Below, in pieces: positions 41,294 through 49,020 of a stretch of 64,000 nt of DNA. How positions within the stretch are numbered: position 1 is the first letter of the stretch; every line of letters starts with the position of its first letter. The notes below the pieces were generated by a model, which ran no database searches, was not told the origin of the DNA, and worked only from the letters and a program-made list of their open reading frames with translations. Position numbers and translations under genes: made by a program. Source of the stretch: Deltaproteobacteria bacterium. GTDB taxonomy: Bacteria; Myxococcota_A; Polyangia; DRWM01; JAAZOP01. The DNA lies in the NCBI GenBank assembly GCA_016218815.1, contig JACRCX010000142.1, positions 30,079 to 94,078 on the forward strand, given 5' to 3'.

Positions 41294-42475
41294 ATGCGCA
41301 ACGCGACGCTTCTCGGATGGACGCTCGGCTCGCTCCTGGCCGCTTCCGGCTGCCCGCGGGATGCGGGCGGGGGAGGCGCCGGCGCGAGCCCTCCTCCCCC
41401 TCCCGCCCCGGTGGCGCCGGGCCGGACGATCCTGGTCAGCGGCTCGTGCGGCGGCAACTCCTGCCAGCCCGCCTGGGTCGAATCGCTGTCGATCACGCCG
41501 GACGGGACGTCGCTCGCCTACGTGACGCTCGACTGGTCCGACGTCATCCCCGCGCCCGCCCCGCAGGCCGTGGTCCGGCTCGCCTCATGGACGGACCCTG
41601 CCGCCGACCGGCAGCTCGAGGCCCGCGTGTGCGGCAAGGCCGGCGCGGTCGCGGCGGCGTTGCACCCGAGCGGGGATCGCATCGCCGTCGCCGGCCTGGG
41701 GCAGGGACGGATCGTCGCGCTGGAGGACGAGGCCGACGCGCCGCTGCTCTGGCGCGGAATCGCAGGCGGAGAGGCGACCGACGTCGAGGAACCGCCGGGC
41801 GACGCCCCGCGGTTCGGCGACGACGACTGGGCGCCGCGCGAGGTCGTGCCCGAGGCCCGCTTCTGCGACGGACCGCACACGCCGGTCGTCTCCTCGCTCG
41901 TTTGGTCGCCGTCCGGCGACGCGCTGGCGCTAGCGGGTTTCGCAGGCTCGGCCGACGCTACCGGGTGGGGCGTGTGGGTGCTGGAGGAGGTCGGGGGCGA
42001 GCTGCGGCGCGCATGGGCGGCCCCGGAGGCGGTGGTCGAGGTCCGGGTGGTCGGTTGGCAAAGTCCCGACACGCTGATCGTCCGCGCGGCGGAGCTGCCG
42101 TTTGCCGACGCGACCGAGGCCGCCGGCGACGACATTCTCTACCGGCTGGCGGCCGGGGGCGGGGCCGCGCCGGCGGAACTCGGCCGGGTAGCCGGGGACG
42201 ACGGGACGTTCGTGCTCGACGGGCGGTTGTTCGCGATCGCTCCCGACGGCGCGGTGCGGGACGTCGCGGACGATGGGGTAGTGGCGTTGCTCGAACTGCC
42301 GCCGTCCCCGTTCGCCGCGGACAGCGGCCGTTTCGGCGGCCGGGCGGTGACGTCGGTCGCGGCGCATCCCGGCGGCGCGCTGGCCGTGGCGCTCGCGGAC
42401 CGCATGCGCATCAGCATGGGCGTCGCCCCCTGCTGCGCGCGTGTCGTGCTGTTCTCCGGCGTCTCGCTGCGCTGA
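41294..42475 (+). CDS. Lipoprotein with beta-propeller-like (WD40/PD40-like) region
   Basis: 393 aa. Signal ends AASGCPRDAG (lipobox), followed by Pro-rich spacer. Repeated short phrases such as LSITPDGTSLAYV, ALHPSGDRIAVAG, LVWSPSGDALALAG and VAAHPGGALAVAL recur every 60-120 residues and are the blade signature of PD40/TolB-like propellers. No catalytic residues are visible. Probably a periplasmic or surface binding protein. It lies between the VWA lipoprotein and the Nramp-like transporter. Confidence 0.8.
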   Translation: MRNATLLGWTLGSLLAASGCPRDAGGGGAGASPPPPPAPVAPGRTILVSGSCGGNSCQPAWVESLSITPDGTSLAYVTLDWSDVIPAPAPQAVVRLASWTDPAADRQLEARVCGKAGAVAAALHPSGDRIAVAGLGQGRIVALEDEADAPLLWRGIAGGEATDVEEPPGDAPRFGDDDWAPREVVPEARFCDGPHTPVVSSLVWSPSGDALALAGFAGSADATGWGVWVLEEVGGELRRAWAAPEAVVEVRVVGWQSPDTLIVRAAELPFADATEAAGDDILYRLAAGGGAAPAELGRVAGDDGTFVLDGRLFAIAPDGAVRDVADDGVVALLELPPSPFAADSGRFGGRAVTSVAAHPGGALAVALADRMRISMGVAPCCARVVLFSGVSLR

Positions 42476-42488
42476 AGCGACCGGAGCC

Positions 42489-42522
42489 ATCCGTGTCCGT
42501 CGGTGTTCATCGGTGGTTCCCT
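42489..42522. repeat. 10-bp repeat, complement of the 34613 element
   Basis: CCATCCGTGTCCGTCGGTGTTCATCGGTGGTTCC is a degenerate tandem of the CGGTGTCCAT decamer and aligns, complemented, with 34609-34640. It sits between the lipoprotein stop (42475) and the transporter start (42549). Confidence 0.7.
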
Positions 42523-42548
42523 CCTCCGGATCCGGATACCATCCGCGC

Positions 42549-43841
42549 ATGACGTCCTTGCGCGCCTTCTTCGGACGCCTCGGTCCGGGGTTCCTGCTCG
42601 CCGCCGCGGCGATCGGCGCCAGCCACCTGGTCATGGCGCCGCAGGCCGGCGCGCTGTACGGCTCGACGTTCCTGTGGCTCGTGCTCGCCTCGCACGTGCT
42701 CAAGTACCCGGCGTTCGAGTTCGGCCCGCGCTACGCGGCGGCCACGGGCGAATCGCTGCTCGCCGGGTACGCGCACGTCCCGGGGCCGCGCGGCTGGGCG
42801 CTGTGGCTGACGCTGGGGGGCACCGTCCTCCAGGGGATCGGCGTCCTGGCCGGCGTCGTGATCATCTGCGGGGCCGTCCTGCGGGTGCACACCGCGGTCC
42901 TGTCGGTCGAGGCCTGGAGCGTGATCGTCATCGTCGTCGTCTTCGGCCTGCTGGTCGTCGGCCGCTACCGCTGGATGGATCTGCTGAACAAGGGGATGAT
43001 GCTGTTCCTGGCGGCGACGACCCTCGTGGCCTTCGTCGCGGCGGCCCCGCCGGCGTCGTCCTACGCGTCGTTCGTCGTCCCCGAGCTCCCGGAAGGCTCG
43101 ATCGCGCTCGTCGCCGCGATGCTCGGCTGGATGCCCACGGGCATCGACGTCTCGATCTGGCACTCGATGTGGACCCTCGAGAAGCTCGACCTGCTGGGCA
43201 TCCCGGCCGGCTCGGGCGCGGCGCGCGAGCGCATGCGCACGTCGCTGCTGGACATGCGGCTGGGCTACGGCCTGTCGCTGGTGACGGCGGTGATGTTCCT
43301 GCTGATCGGCTCGACGCTGCTCGCCGGGCGCGGCGCGGCGCTCAAGGGCGCCGGCTTCGCACGCGAGCTGGCGGAGGGCTACGCGGGGATCCTGGGAGCG
43401 TGGATGTACCACGCGTTCCTGGTCACGGCGGCCTTCGCGATGTTCTCGACGGCGTACACGGTGATGGACGGATTCTCGCGGGCGTTCGAGGGGTGCGTGG
43501 CGCACCTGCGAAAACTGCGGGCGGGGCGGCAGCCGGACGCCTGCGAGGAGCGGGCTTCGGCCTGCGGCCCGACGTACTGGGGCTTCCTGGCGGTGACGTC
43601 GATCATCGCCGCGGCGTGCATCGTCGCCTTCCCGCAGCCGGTCCGGCTGGTGACCTTCGTGGCGACGGTGACGCTGGTCATCACACCGGTCCTCTACGGC
43701 TTCAACGTCTGGTGCGTGCGACATCGCATCGCCGACCCGGCGCTGCGTCCGCCGCTCGCGACCGTGGCGCTGGGCTGGGCGGGCGTCGCGTTCATGGCGG
43801 GCGTGGCGGTGCTGGCGGTGGCGGAGTTCGTGCGGGGGTAG
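42549..43841 (+). CDS. Nramp-related transporter
   Basis: 430 aa, about eleven membrane helices. TM1 begins RLGPGFLLAAAAIGASHLVMAPQAGA, aligning with the start of Nramp proteins, but the metal-binding DPGN is replaced by IGAS. The TM6 motif reads GWMPTGIDVS instead of MPH. The rest of the helices and the conserved TM8-10 phrases fit the LeuT/APC fold. Because the metal ligands are missing, cation specificity cannot be assumed, although the subgroup is usually annotated as divalent metal transport. ATG 42549 starts at the family position. Confidence 0.8.
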   Translation: MTSLRAFFGRLGPGFLLAAAAIGASHLVMAPQAGALYGSTFLWLVLASHVLKYPAFEFGPRYAAATGESLLAGYAHVPGPRGWALWLTLGGTVLQGIGVLAGVVIICGAVLRVHTAVLSVEAWSVIVIVVVFGLLVVGRYRWMDLLNKGMMLFLAATTLVAFVAAAPPASSYASFVVPELPEGSIALVAAMLGWMPTGIDVSIWHSMWTLEKLDLLGIPAGSGAARERMRTSLLDMRLGYGLSLVTAVMFLLIGSTLLAGRGAALKGAGFARELAEGYAGILGAWMYHAFLVTAAFAMFSTAYTVMDGFSRAFEGCVAHLRKLRAGRQPDACEERASACGPTYWGFLAVTSIIAAACIVAFPQPVRLVTFVATVTLVITPVLYGFNVWCVRHRIADPALRPPLATVALGWAGVAFMAGVAVLAVAEFVRG

Positions 43842-43863
43842 CGCGGCGGAGCCGGCCCGCGGC

Positions 43864-46326
43864 CTACCCGCCACCGCTCTCGCCGCGGGATTTCGACGAG
43901 CCGATGCGCGGGACGATGATCACCACGGACTTCTCGTCCAGGACGGTGATGCCGTCGCCGATGACCTGGATCCAGATCGTGAACACCTGGTCCACGGTCG
44001 TCGGCGGGACGGCATCGTTGCGCAGGATGATCAGGAAGCGCACGATCGTGCCCGGCGTCAGGTTCTCGAACGTGTCGAAGTAGCCGTCGGCGTCGGTGTC
44101 GGACACGGTCGGCATCGCCGCCCCCGCGGGGGGCGTGGCCGACTGCGGCACGGCGTAGAGGAAGAACCCGTACGGGTCGTCGCGCACGCGCGCGCTGACG
44201 GAATTGAGGCGGATGGCGCCGACCAGCGTTGCCACGCCCTCGACGATCGTCGTCGCCAGGCCCGAGCCGTCCTCGCGCGCGTCGTAGACCAGCGGGCACA
44301 TCGACTCGCCCCCGATCGTGTCCGGCGGGAGCGCCGACCCGCCGACGCCCATGGGACAGCTCCCGCCGATCGGCGGGACGTAGGCGTCGGTCTGGATCGC
44401 CACGTCCTCCAGGTCCGCGCGCGCGTCGGGCTCGGTGGAGACGCCCATCACGCGCACGTGCAGCGCGTCGAGCGCGGCGATCGTCTGGGAGCGGCTGTGC
44501 GCCGCGGTGATCCCGGCCGCGCGGTAGCCGTCGTTCGGGTCGGGCGACTCCGGGTCGTGGAACTGGGCGTCGGTGATCTGGATCACGATCGGGAAGGCGC
44601 CGTCGCGGAAACCGACGCCGCCCAGCGTTCCGCCGCCCGGGGTGCCGGTGTCGGGCGCGAAGGCCGGCACGGCTCCGGTGATCGTGCCGCCTCCCCACGG
44701 GTCGCGCACGGACCACGAGATCCCCTCGCCCGTCGCGATCTGGTACAGTGCCTCCCAGTCCGACTCGGGCAGGTCGTTGCCGCAGCCCTGCGGGTTATCC
44801 AGGCGGTCCACGCCGGCCTGGACGCGGGTGATGTCGGTGGTCACCTGCTGGTGCAGGCGGAAGGGCGCGTCGTCCATGCCCGGCGTGCAGTCCTCCTGGC
44901 CGAACGGGTTCACCGGGAAGTCCTCGAAGCGGTTCACGCCGAACGCGCTGTCGGGGATCTCGCCGCGGATGCCCGGGACGATCGTCGAGCTGAGCGCCGA
45001 CTGGATGTTGTTGATCTCGCCGCCGAAGGAGCCGGTGGTGTCCACCGACAGGTGCACGTCGGCCTTGCGGATGTTCGTGTCGAACTCGAGCACCCCGGCC
45101 GAGTCGCCGCCCGGGTCGTGATACGGCAGGATGAAGAAGAACTCCGGAATGCGGCTCGACGGGTCGCACGGGTTCGTCCCCGCCGCCCGCTCGGCCAGGT
45201 CGCTCTGCCCGTCGCGATCCGTGTCCGGCTCCGTCCAATCCATGCACCCCGTGGCGTATTCCTCGCGATCGGACACGCCGTCGTTGTCGCTATCGGTGTC
45301 GCGGAAGTCGGGGGCGCCGTCGCGATCGGAGTCGACCGGCGTCGTGCCGACGTCGGAGTCGCCGGCGTCGAGCGCGTCGGGAATGCCGTCGCCGTCGCTG
45401 TCGGTGTCGAGGTAGTCCTGGACGCCGTCGCCGTCGGTATCGATGCCGGTTCCCACGCCCTCGTCAAGGTCGGCGATGGTGTCGCCGTCGGAGTCGGTGA
45501 GGTCGCGCACGGGGATGCAGCGGGCCGCCCGGCACGCCTCGCCGACGCCGCACGGGTTGCCGCAGCTCCCGCAGTTGGCGGGGTCGTAGTCGAGGTCCAC
45601 GCACGACCGGGAGCAGTTGGTGGTGCCGCTGGGACAGGTGAGGACGCACGAGCCGCCGCCGCACACGAGGTCCGTGGCGCAGACGGCGCCGCAGCCGCCG
45701 CAGTTGTTCGGGTCGACGCGGGTGTCGATGCACACGTCACCGCAGCGCGTCAGCTCCCGTGGGCAGACTTCGGTGCAGACGCCCTCCTGGCAGTACTCGG
45801 TCGAGCCGCAGATCCCGCCGCAGCCGCCGCAGTTGGTCGGGTCGTGCAGGGTATCGACGCACGAGCGGCCGCAGCGGGTGGTGTCGGTGGGGCAGTCGAA
45901 GCGGCAGGCGAAGTCGCCGCAGACCCACTCGGGATCGCAGATCGTCCCGCACGCGCCGCAGTTCTGGGGATCGATGCGGATGTCGGCGCAGCGGTCGGTG
46001 CACCAGAGCTGGCCGGTCGGGCAGATCGGGCCGCCGTCGTCGGCGTCGCCGTCCCCGTCGCCGTCGCCGTCCCCGTCGCCGTCCCCGTCCCCGTCGGCAT
46101 CGCCGTCGGCGCCGCCGCTGGAGCAGACGCACAGCCCGGCGCTGCACGCGCCGTCGAGGAACCCGGCGGCGAGGCACGAGGAGTCGCACGAGCTTTCGGT
46201 GCAGGGTACACCGCCGTCGGGGAGCACGGTGCCGCAGAACGGCCCGACGCAAAGCTCGCTCTCGTCCGTCCGCCCGCCGCAGCCGGCCGTCGCCGCCAGG
46301 AGCAACACCCAAGCCAGTCTCTTCAT
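43864..46326 (-). CDS. Large multi-domain lipoprotein: Cys repeats, TSP3-like region, VWA-like domain
   Basis: 820 aa. Signal ends AATAGCGGRT (lipobox). A Gly/Asp linker encoded by short hexamer-like DNA repeats (about 70-95) separates Cys regions. Four ~40-aa repeats with C-G-x-x-C-x-D-x-x-x-D-P-x-N-C-G-x-C-G-x-x-C (about 105-265) match the myxobacterial Stigma1-type. Thrombospondin-3-like Asp repeats follow (about 285-400: DTDGDGVQDYLDTDSDGDG type). The C-terminal half (about 405-800) has HLSVDTTGSFGGEINN and IVIQITDAQFHD, suggesting a VWA-like fold with altered MIDAS. Putative surface adhesin. Separate transcription from neighbours. Confidence 0.82.
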   Translation of the reverse strand: MKRLAWVLLLAATAGCGGRTDESELCVGPFCGTVLPDGGVPCTESSCDSSCLAAGFLDGACSAGLCVCSSGGADGDADGDGDGDGDGDGDGDGDADDGGPICPTGQLWCTDRCADIRIDPQNCGACGTICDPEWVCGDFACRFDCPTDTTRCGRSCVDTLHDPTNCGGCGGICGSTEYCQEGVCTEVCPRELTRCGDVCIDTRVDPNNCGGCGAVCATDLVCGGGSCVLTCPSGTTNCSRSCVDLDYDPANCGSCGNPCGVGEACRAARCIPVRDLTDSDGDTIADLDEGVGTGIDTDGDGVQDYLDTDSDGDGIPDALDAGDSDVGTTPVDSDRDGAPDFRDTDSDNDGVSDREEYATGCMDWTEPDTDRDGQSDLAERAAGTNPCDPSSRIPEFFFILPYHDPGGDSAGVLEFDTNIRKADVHLSVDTTGSFGGEINNIQSALSSTIVPGIRGEIPDSAFGVNRFEDFPVNPFGQEDCTPGMDDAPFRLHQQVTTDITRVQAGVDRLDNPQGCGNDLPESDWEALYQIATGEGISWSVRDPWGGGTITGAVPAFAPDTGTPGGGTLGGVGFRDGAFPIVIQITDAQFHDPESPDPNDGYRAAGITAAHSRSQTIAALDALHVRVMGVSTEPDARADLEDVAIQTDAYVPPIGGSCPMGVGGSALPPDTIGGESMCPLVYDAREDGSGLATTIVEGVATLVGAIRLNSVSARVRDDPYGFFLYAVPQSATPPAGAAMPTVSDTDADGYFDTFENLTPGTIVRFLIILRNDAVPPTTVDQVFTIWIQVIGDGITVLDEKSVVIIVPRIGSSKSRGESGGG

Positions 46327-46421
46327 GGCCGTCTCCTTCCGCTCGAACCCCACGCCACCTGCCGCGCGGAATGTAGCCTGCGGGGGGGGGAGGCGCAAGG
46401 AGGGGGGAGTTGGGGGAGGCG

Positions 46422-46469
46422 CTGTTGGTTGTCGGTGGGTCGTCTCGGGGAGAGTTGTTGGTCCGGAGG
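46422..46469 (+). repeat. GGTTGTTGGT-type element, copy 2
   Basis: CTGTTGGTTGTCGGTGGGTCGTC... to GTTGTTGGTCCGGAGG. Immediately followed by a further copy at 46477, giving a tandem pair. Confidence 0.8.
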
Positions 46470-46476
46470 GGGGGCG

Positions 46477-46523
46477 TTATTGGTTGTTGGTGGGTCGTCC
46501 GGGGCGAGTCGTTGGTCCGGAGG
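46477..46523 (+). repeat. GGTTGTTGGT-type element, copy 3
   Basis: TTATTGGTTGTTGGTGGGTCGTCC... ending CGTTGGTCCGGAGG. It lies 26 bp before the stop of the thioredoxin-fold gene (46550) on the minus strand. Confidence 0.8.
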
Positions 46524-46549
46524 TGCCGAGGGAAGTGGCGCCCGGAGAA

Positions 46550-47926
46550 CTACTTCCACGGATTGGCCAGGGGGTCGTCGGAGGGGACACGACGGCGGGA
46601 GGGACGCGGGGCGGGGGCGGCGGCGGGAGGAGGGGCGGGATCGTCGATCGCGGCGGCGATCTCGGCCAGGAGCGCTCCCTCGATCCACCGGCCGTCGATG
46701 AGCAGCGTCGGCGTGTTCCCGACGCGCAGCTCCCGCGCCAGCCGCTCGTCGTCCCCGATCCGCGAGTCGTCCCGGGTCAGACTCGACGCGGCCTCGAACA
46801 GGTCCTTGCCGACTCCGGCCGCCTCGGCCGCGTCCGCGAACCCCGCGCGGTCCGGCAGCCGGCCGTCGAGCGCCCAGAGGGCGGAGGCGAAGTCCCAGAA
46901 CCTGCCGTGATCCTGGACGACGCGACCCGCCGCCGCCGCTCGTCGCGCCAGCCGGTGGGATTCCATCGGCAGGTCCTTGTGCACGATCCGCAGCCGATCC
47001 GGGTGGGCCCGGGCGTACTCGATGAGGTAGCGCATCACCTTCGCGCTGTGGCGGCACTGGAAGTCGACGAACGCGACGACGGTGTGCAACGCGCCCGCAT
47101 CCCCCAGCACGGGCGAGTCGGCCAGGAAGAAGGTGATGTCCGCCGATTCGCCGGACAGCGTGCGGGCCGTCATCGACTCCGGCTCGGCGACCGCCGACGC
47201 CAGCTCGACCGGCGGCGCCGGGATCGTCAGTGCGACGGGCGGCGCCAGCTCGGCGACGGCGGCCTCCGGTGCCCAGTCCGTCCTCGGCGGCCTGCCCGTC
47301 GTCGAGGTGTAGGCCCCCTCCAGGGCGACCGCCGCCGCGACTCCGTGCGACTCGGAGCGCATCCCGAACAGCGCCCAGAGCCCGACGGCCAGAACGGCGA
47401 CGCCCGCCAGGACCGCGACCGTCACGATCACGGCCTTGCGCGACACGCCGACGGCAGCGGGAACCGCAACGGGGACGGTACCGGGCGCGCCGACCGGCAT
47501 CACGCCGGGAAGCGGAGCGGGCGGCGCCGCGGTGGGAACGAGCGGTGCGGTGCAGTTGGGACACGCGACCGCGAGGCTCGACACGGCCTTGCCACACGTC
47601 GGGCAGAGCCGGCGCACCGGGAAACCGCAGGACGGGCACGTCGCCGAGCCCTCGGGCGCCGCCGCCGCACAGCGGGGGCATCGGTCGCCCGCAGCGGCGG
47701 CCCGGGCGCGCGCCGCCTGCTCGGCCGCGGCCGCCGCGGCGGCCTGCTTCGGCCCGTCGCCCGTGACCATCGCGTACAGGCCCCAGACGATGCAGCCGAT
47801 CGACACGACCCAGCCGAACCAGCCGTACTTGAACTCGACCTTGACGATCTCGTTGCTGCTCAGCACCAGCGCGATGGCCAGCGCCCCGCCGACGACCGCG
47901 AAGAAGCCTCGCACCCGTGTCCACAT
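46550..47926 (-). CDS. Membrane protein with zinc ribbons and DsbA/thioredoxin-like domain
   Basis: 458 aa. ATG 47926 (MWTRVRGFFAVVGG). Two membrane helices (about 7-25 and 33-55), then two zinc-ribbon units (CPRCAAAAPEGSATCPSCG and CPTCGKAVSSLAVACPNC, about 80-130), a third helix (about 165-188, VIVTVAVLAGVAVLAVGLW), and a C-terminal thioredoxin/DsbA-like domain (about 265-430) with VAFVDFQCRHSAKVMRYL and GNTPTLLIDGRWI. The expected C-x-x-C is C-R-H-S, a monothiol site, and the cis-Pro loop (TPT) is kept. The thiol domain lies on the outer face if ribbons are cytoplasmic. Role in thiol chemistry or binding is uncertain. Confidence 0.82.
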   Translation of the reverse strand: MWTRVRGFFAVVGGALAIALVLSSNEIVKVEFKYGWFGWVVSIGCIVWGLYAMVTGDGPKQAAAAAAAEQAARARAAAAGDRCPRCAAAAPEGSATCPSCGFPVRRLCPTCGKAVSSLAVACPNCTAPLVPTAAPPAPLPGVMPVGAPGTVPVAVPAAVGVSRKAVIVTVAVLAGVAVLAVGLWALFGMRSESHGVAAAVALEGAYTSTTGRPPRTDWAPEAAVAELAPPVALTIPAPPVELASAVAEPESMTARTLSGESADITFFLADSPVLGDAGALHTVVAFVDFQCRHSAKVMRYLIEYARAHPDRLRIVHKDLPMESHRLARRAAAAGRVVQDHGRFWDFASALWALDGRLPDRAGFADAAEAAGVGKDLFEAASSLTRDDSRIGDDERLARELRVGNTPTLLIDGRWIEGALLAEIAAAIDDPAPPPAAAPAPRPSRRRVPSDDPLANPWK

Positions 47927-48146
47927 GCCCGTCACTCCCCGTCCGCTCCGACGCAGATCGCCCCGACAATCCGAGGGTCCGTGCGTCCGCCGGGCCACAG
48001 GCTATCGCCCTCGCCAATCGGACTGCAAGTCCGGGATCGACAGCGGACCCTTGCACGCGCGATGATGCCGCCCGGGAAGGCGGGCCCACACCGGACGAGC
48101 GGCGGGGGCACGCGGATGCGCAAGAGCACGGCCGAGGGAGGGCAGG

Positions 48147-48986
48147 ATGATGACCGGAAGCTGTGTGCGGCTCGTGGTGCTCGCAGCCGGGTTGGCCGGG
48201 GCGACGGTGACCGCGGACTGCAAGCGCTCGGGGCCGGACGAGGCGACGGTGGCGCGCGTGCGCGATGCGGAGCAGCGCTTCGACGCCTTGTGGAAGACGT
48301 GGAACGACCGCTGGACCGCGGAGCTGGGCAGCGGGAGCGGACGGCTGGAGGAAATCGAGAGGGACGCGAAGCGCGAGATCCTGGCGCTCGTCCAGCCCGA
48401 CGACACGCTGCGCGCGGCGGCGCTGTGCATCCTGGAACGTGCGGCGGACGAGCGGCCGATGGACGGAACTTCCGGGCTCGAGGGGCTCAACTGGACCGGC
48501 CTGGTGCCGTGGGAGTGGATGCTCGACGCGCTGCACGAGCTGCGCGGCGAGTCGGCGAAGGGCCACAAGGGCAAGCCCTGCGGGATGCCCGGGCCCGGAC
48601 CGGACCCGGACGTCCGGGAGAACGTCCGCAACATCGGCCGCGCCGTGGAGGCCTACCTCATGGAAACGGCGCAGGCGCCCGAGGCGCCGCCGTGCGTCGG
48701 GACGCCGCCGCACAACGAGTTCTCGGTGCCGCGGGATCCCTCGGCCGTGGCCGGCAAGTGGTACACGCCCACCGAGGCGGACTGGGCGGCCGGGCCGTGG
48801 GCGGGGCTGGGGTTCGAGCTGGTCGGTCCGATCCGCGCGGTGTACTGCGTCGAAAGCGGCACGGCGGGATTCGCGGTCCACGCCTCGACCGACCTGGACG
48901 CCGACGGCGCGTGGAGCCACTACCGCTACGGGATGGGGGCGGACGGCACCACGGAAGGGATGACCACCGAGAACCTGGGGGAGTAG
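48147..48986 (+). CDS. Secreted pilin-like protein without prepilin motif
   Basis: 279 aa. Signal-like N-terminus (RLVVLAAGLAGATVTAD) with a Cys at C+1 region (DCKRSG) is a weak lipobox. A helical region (about 35-130) precedes a C-terminal part with IGRAVEAYLMETAQAPEAP, WYTPTEADWAAG, GFELVGPIRAVYCV and TDLDADGAWSHYRYGMGADG, which resembles the C-terminal domain of type IV pilin-like proteins (FTA..DLDGDG..S). It lacks the N-terminal G-F-T-L-x-E cleavage site, so it cannot be a standard pilin. Monocistronic; role unknown. Confidence 0.72.
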   Translation: MMTGSCVRLVVLAAGLAGATVTADCKRSGPDEATVARVRDAEQRFDALWKTWNDRWTAELGSGSGRLEEIERDAKREILALVQPDDTLRAAALCILERAADERPMDGTSGLEGLNWTGLVPWEWMLDALHELRGESAKGHKGKPCGMPGPGPDPDVRENVRNIGRAVEAYLMETAQAPEAPPCVGTPPHNEFSVPRDPSAVAGKWYTPTEADWAAGPWAGLGFELVGPIRAVYCVESGTAGFAVHASTDLDADGAWSHYRYGMGADGTTEGMTTENLGE

Positions 48987-49020
48987 CGGCGGGTCGCCTG
49001 CCGGGCCGGTTGCGAAAACC

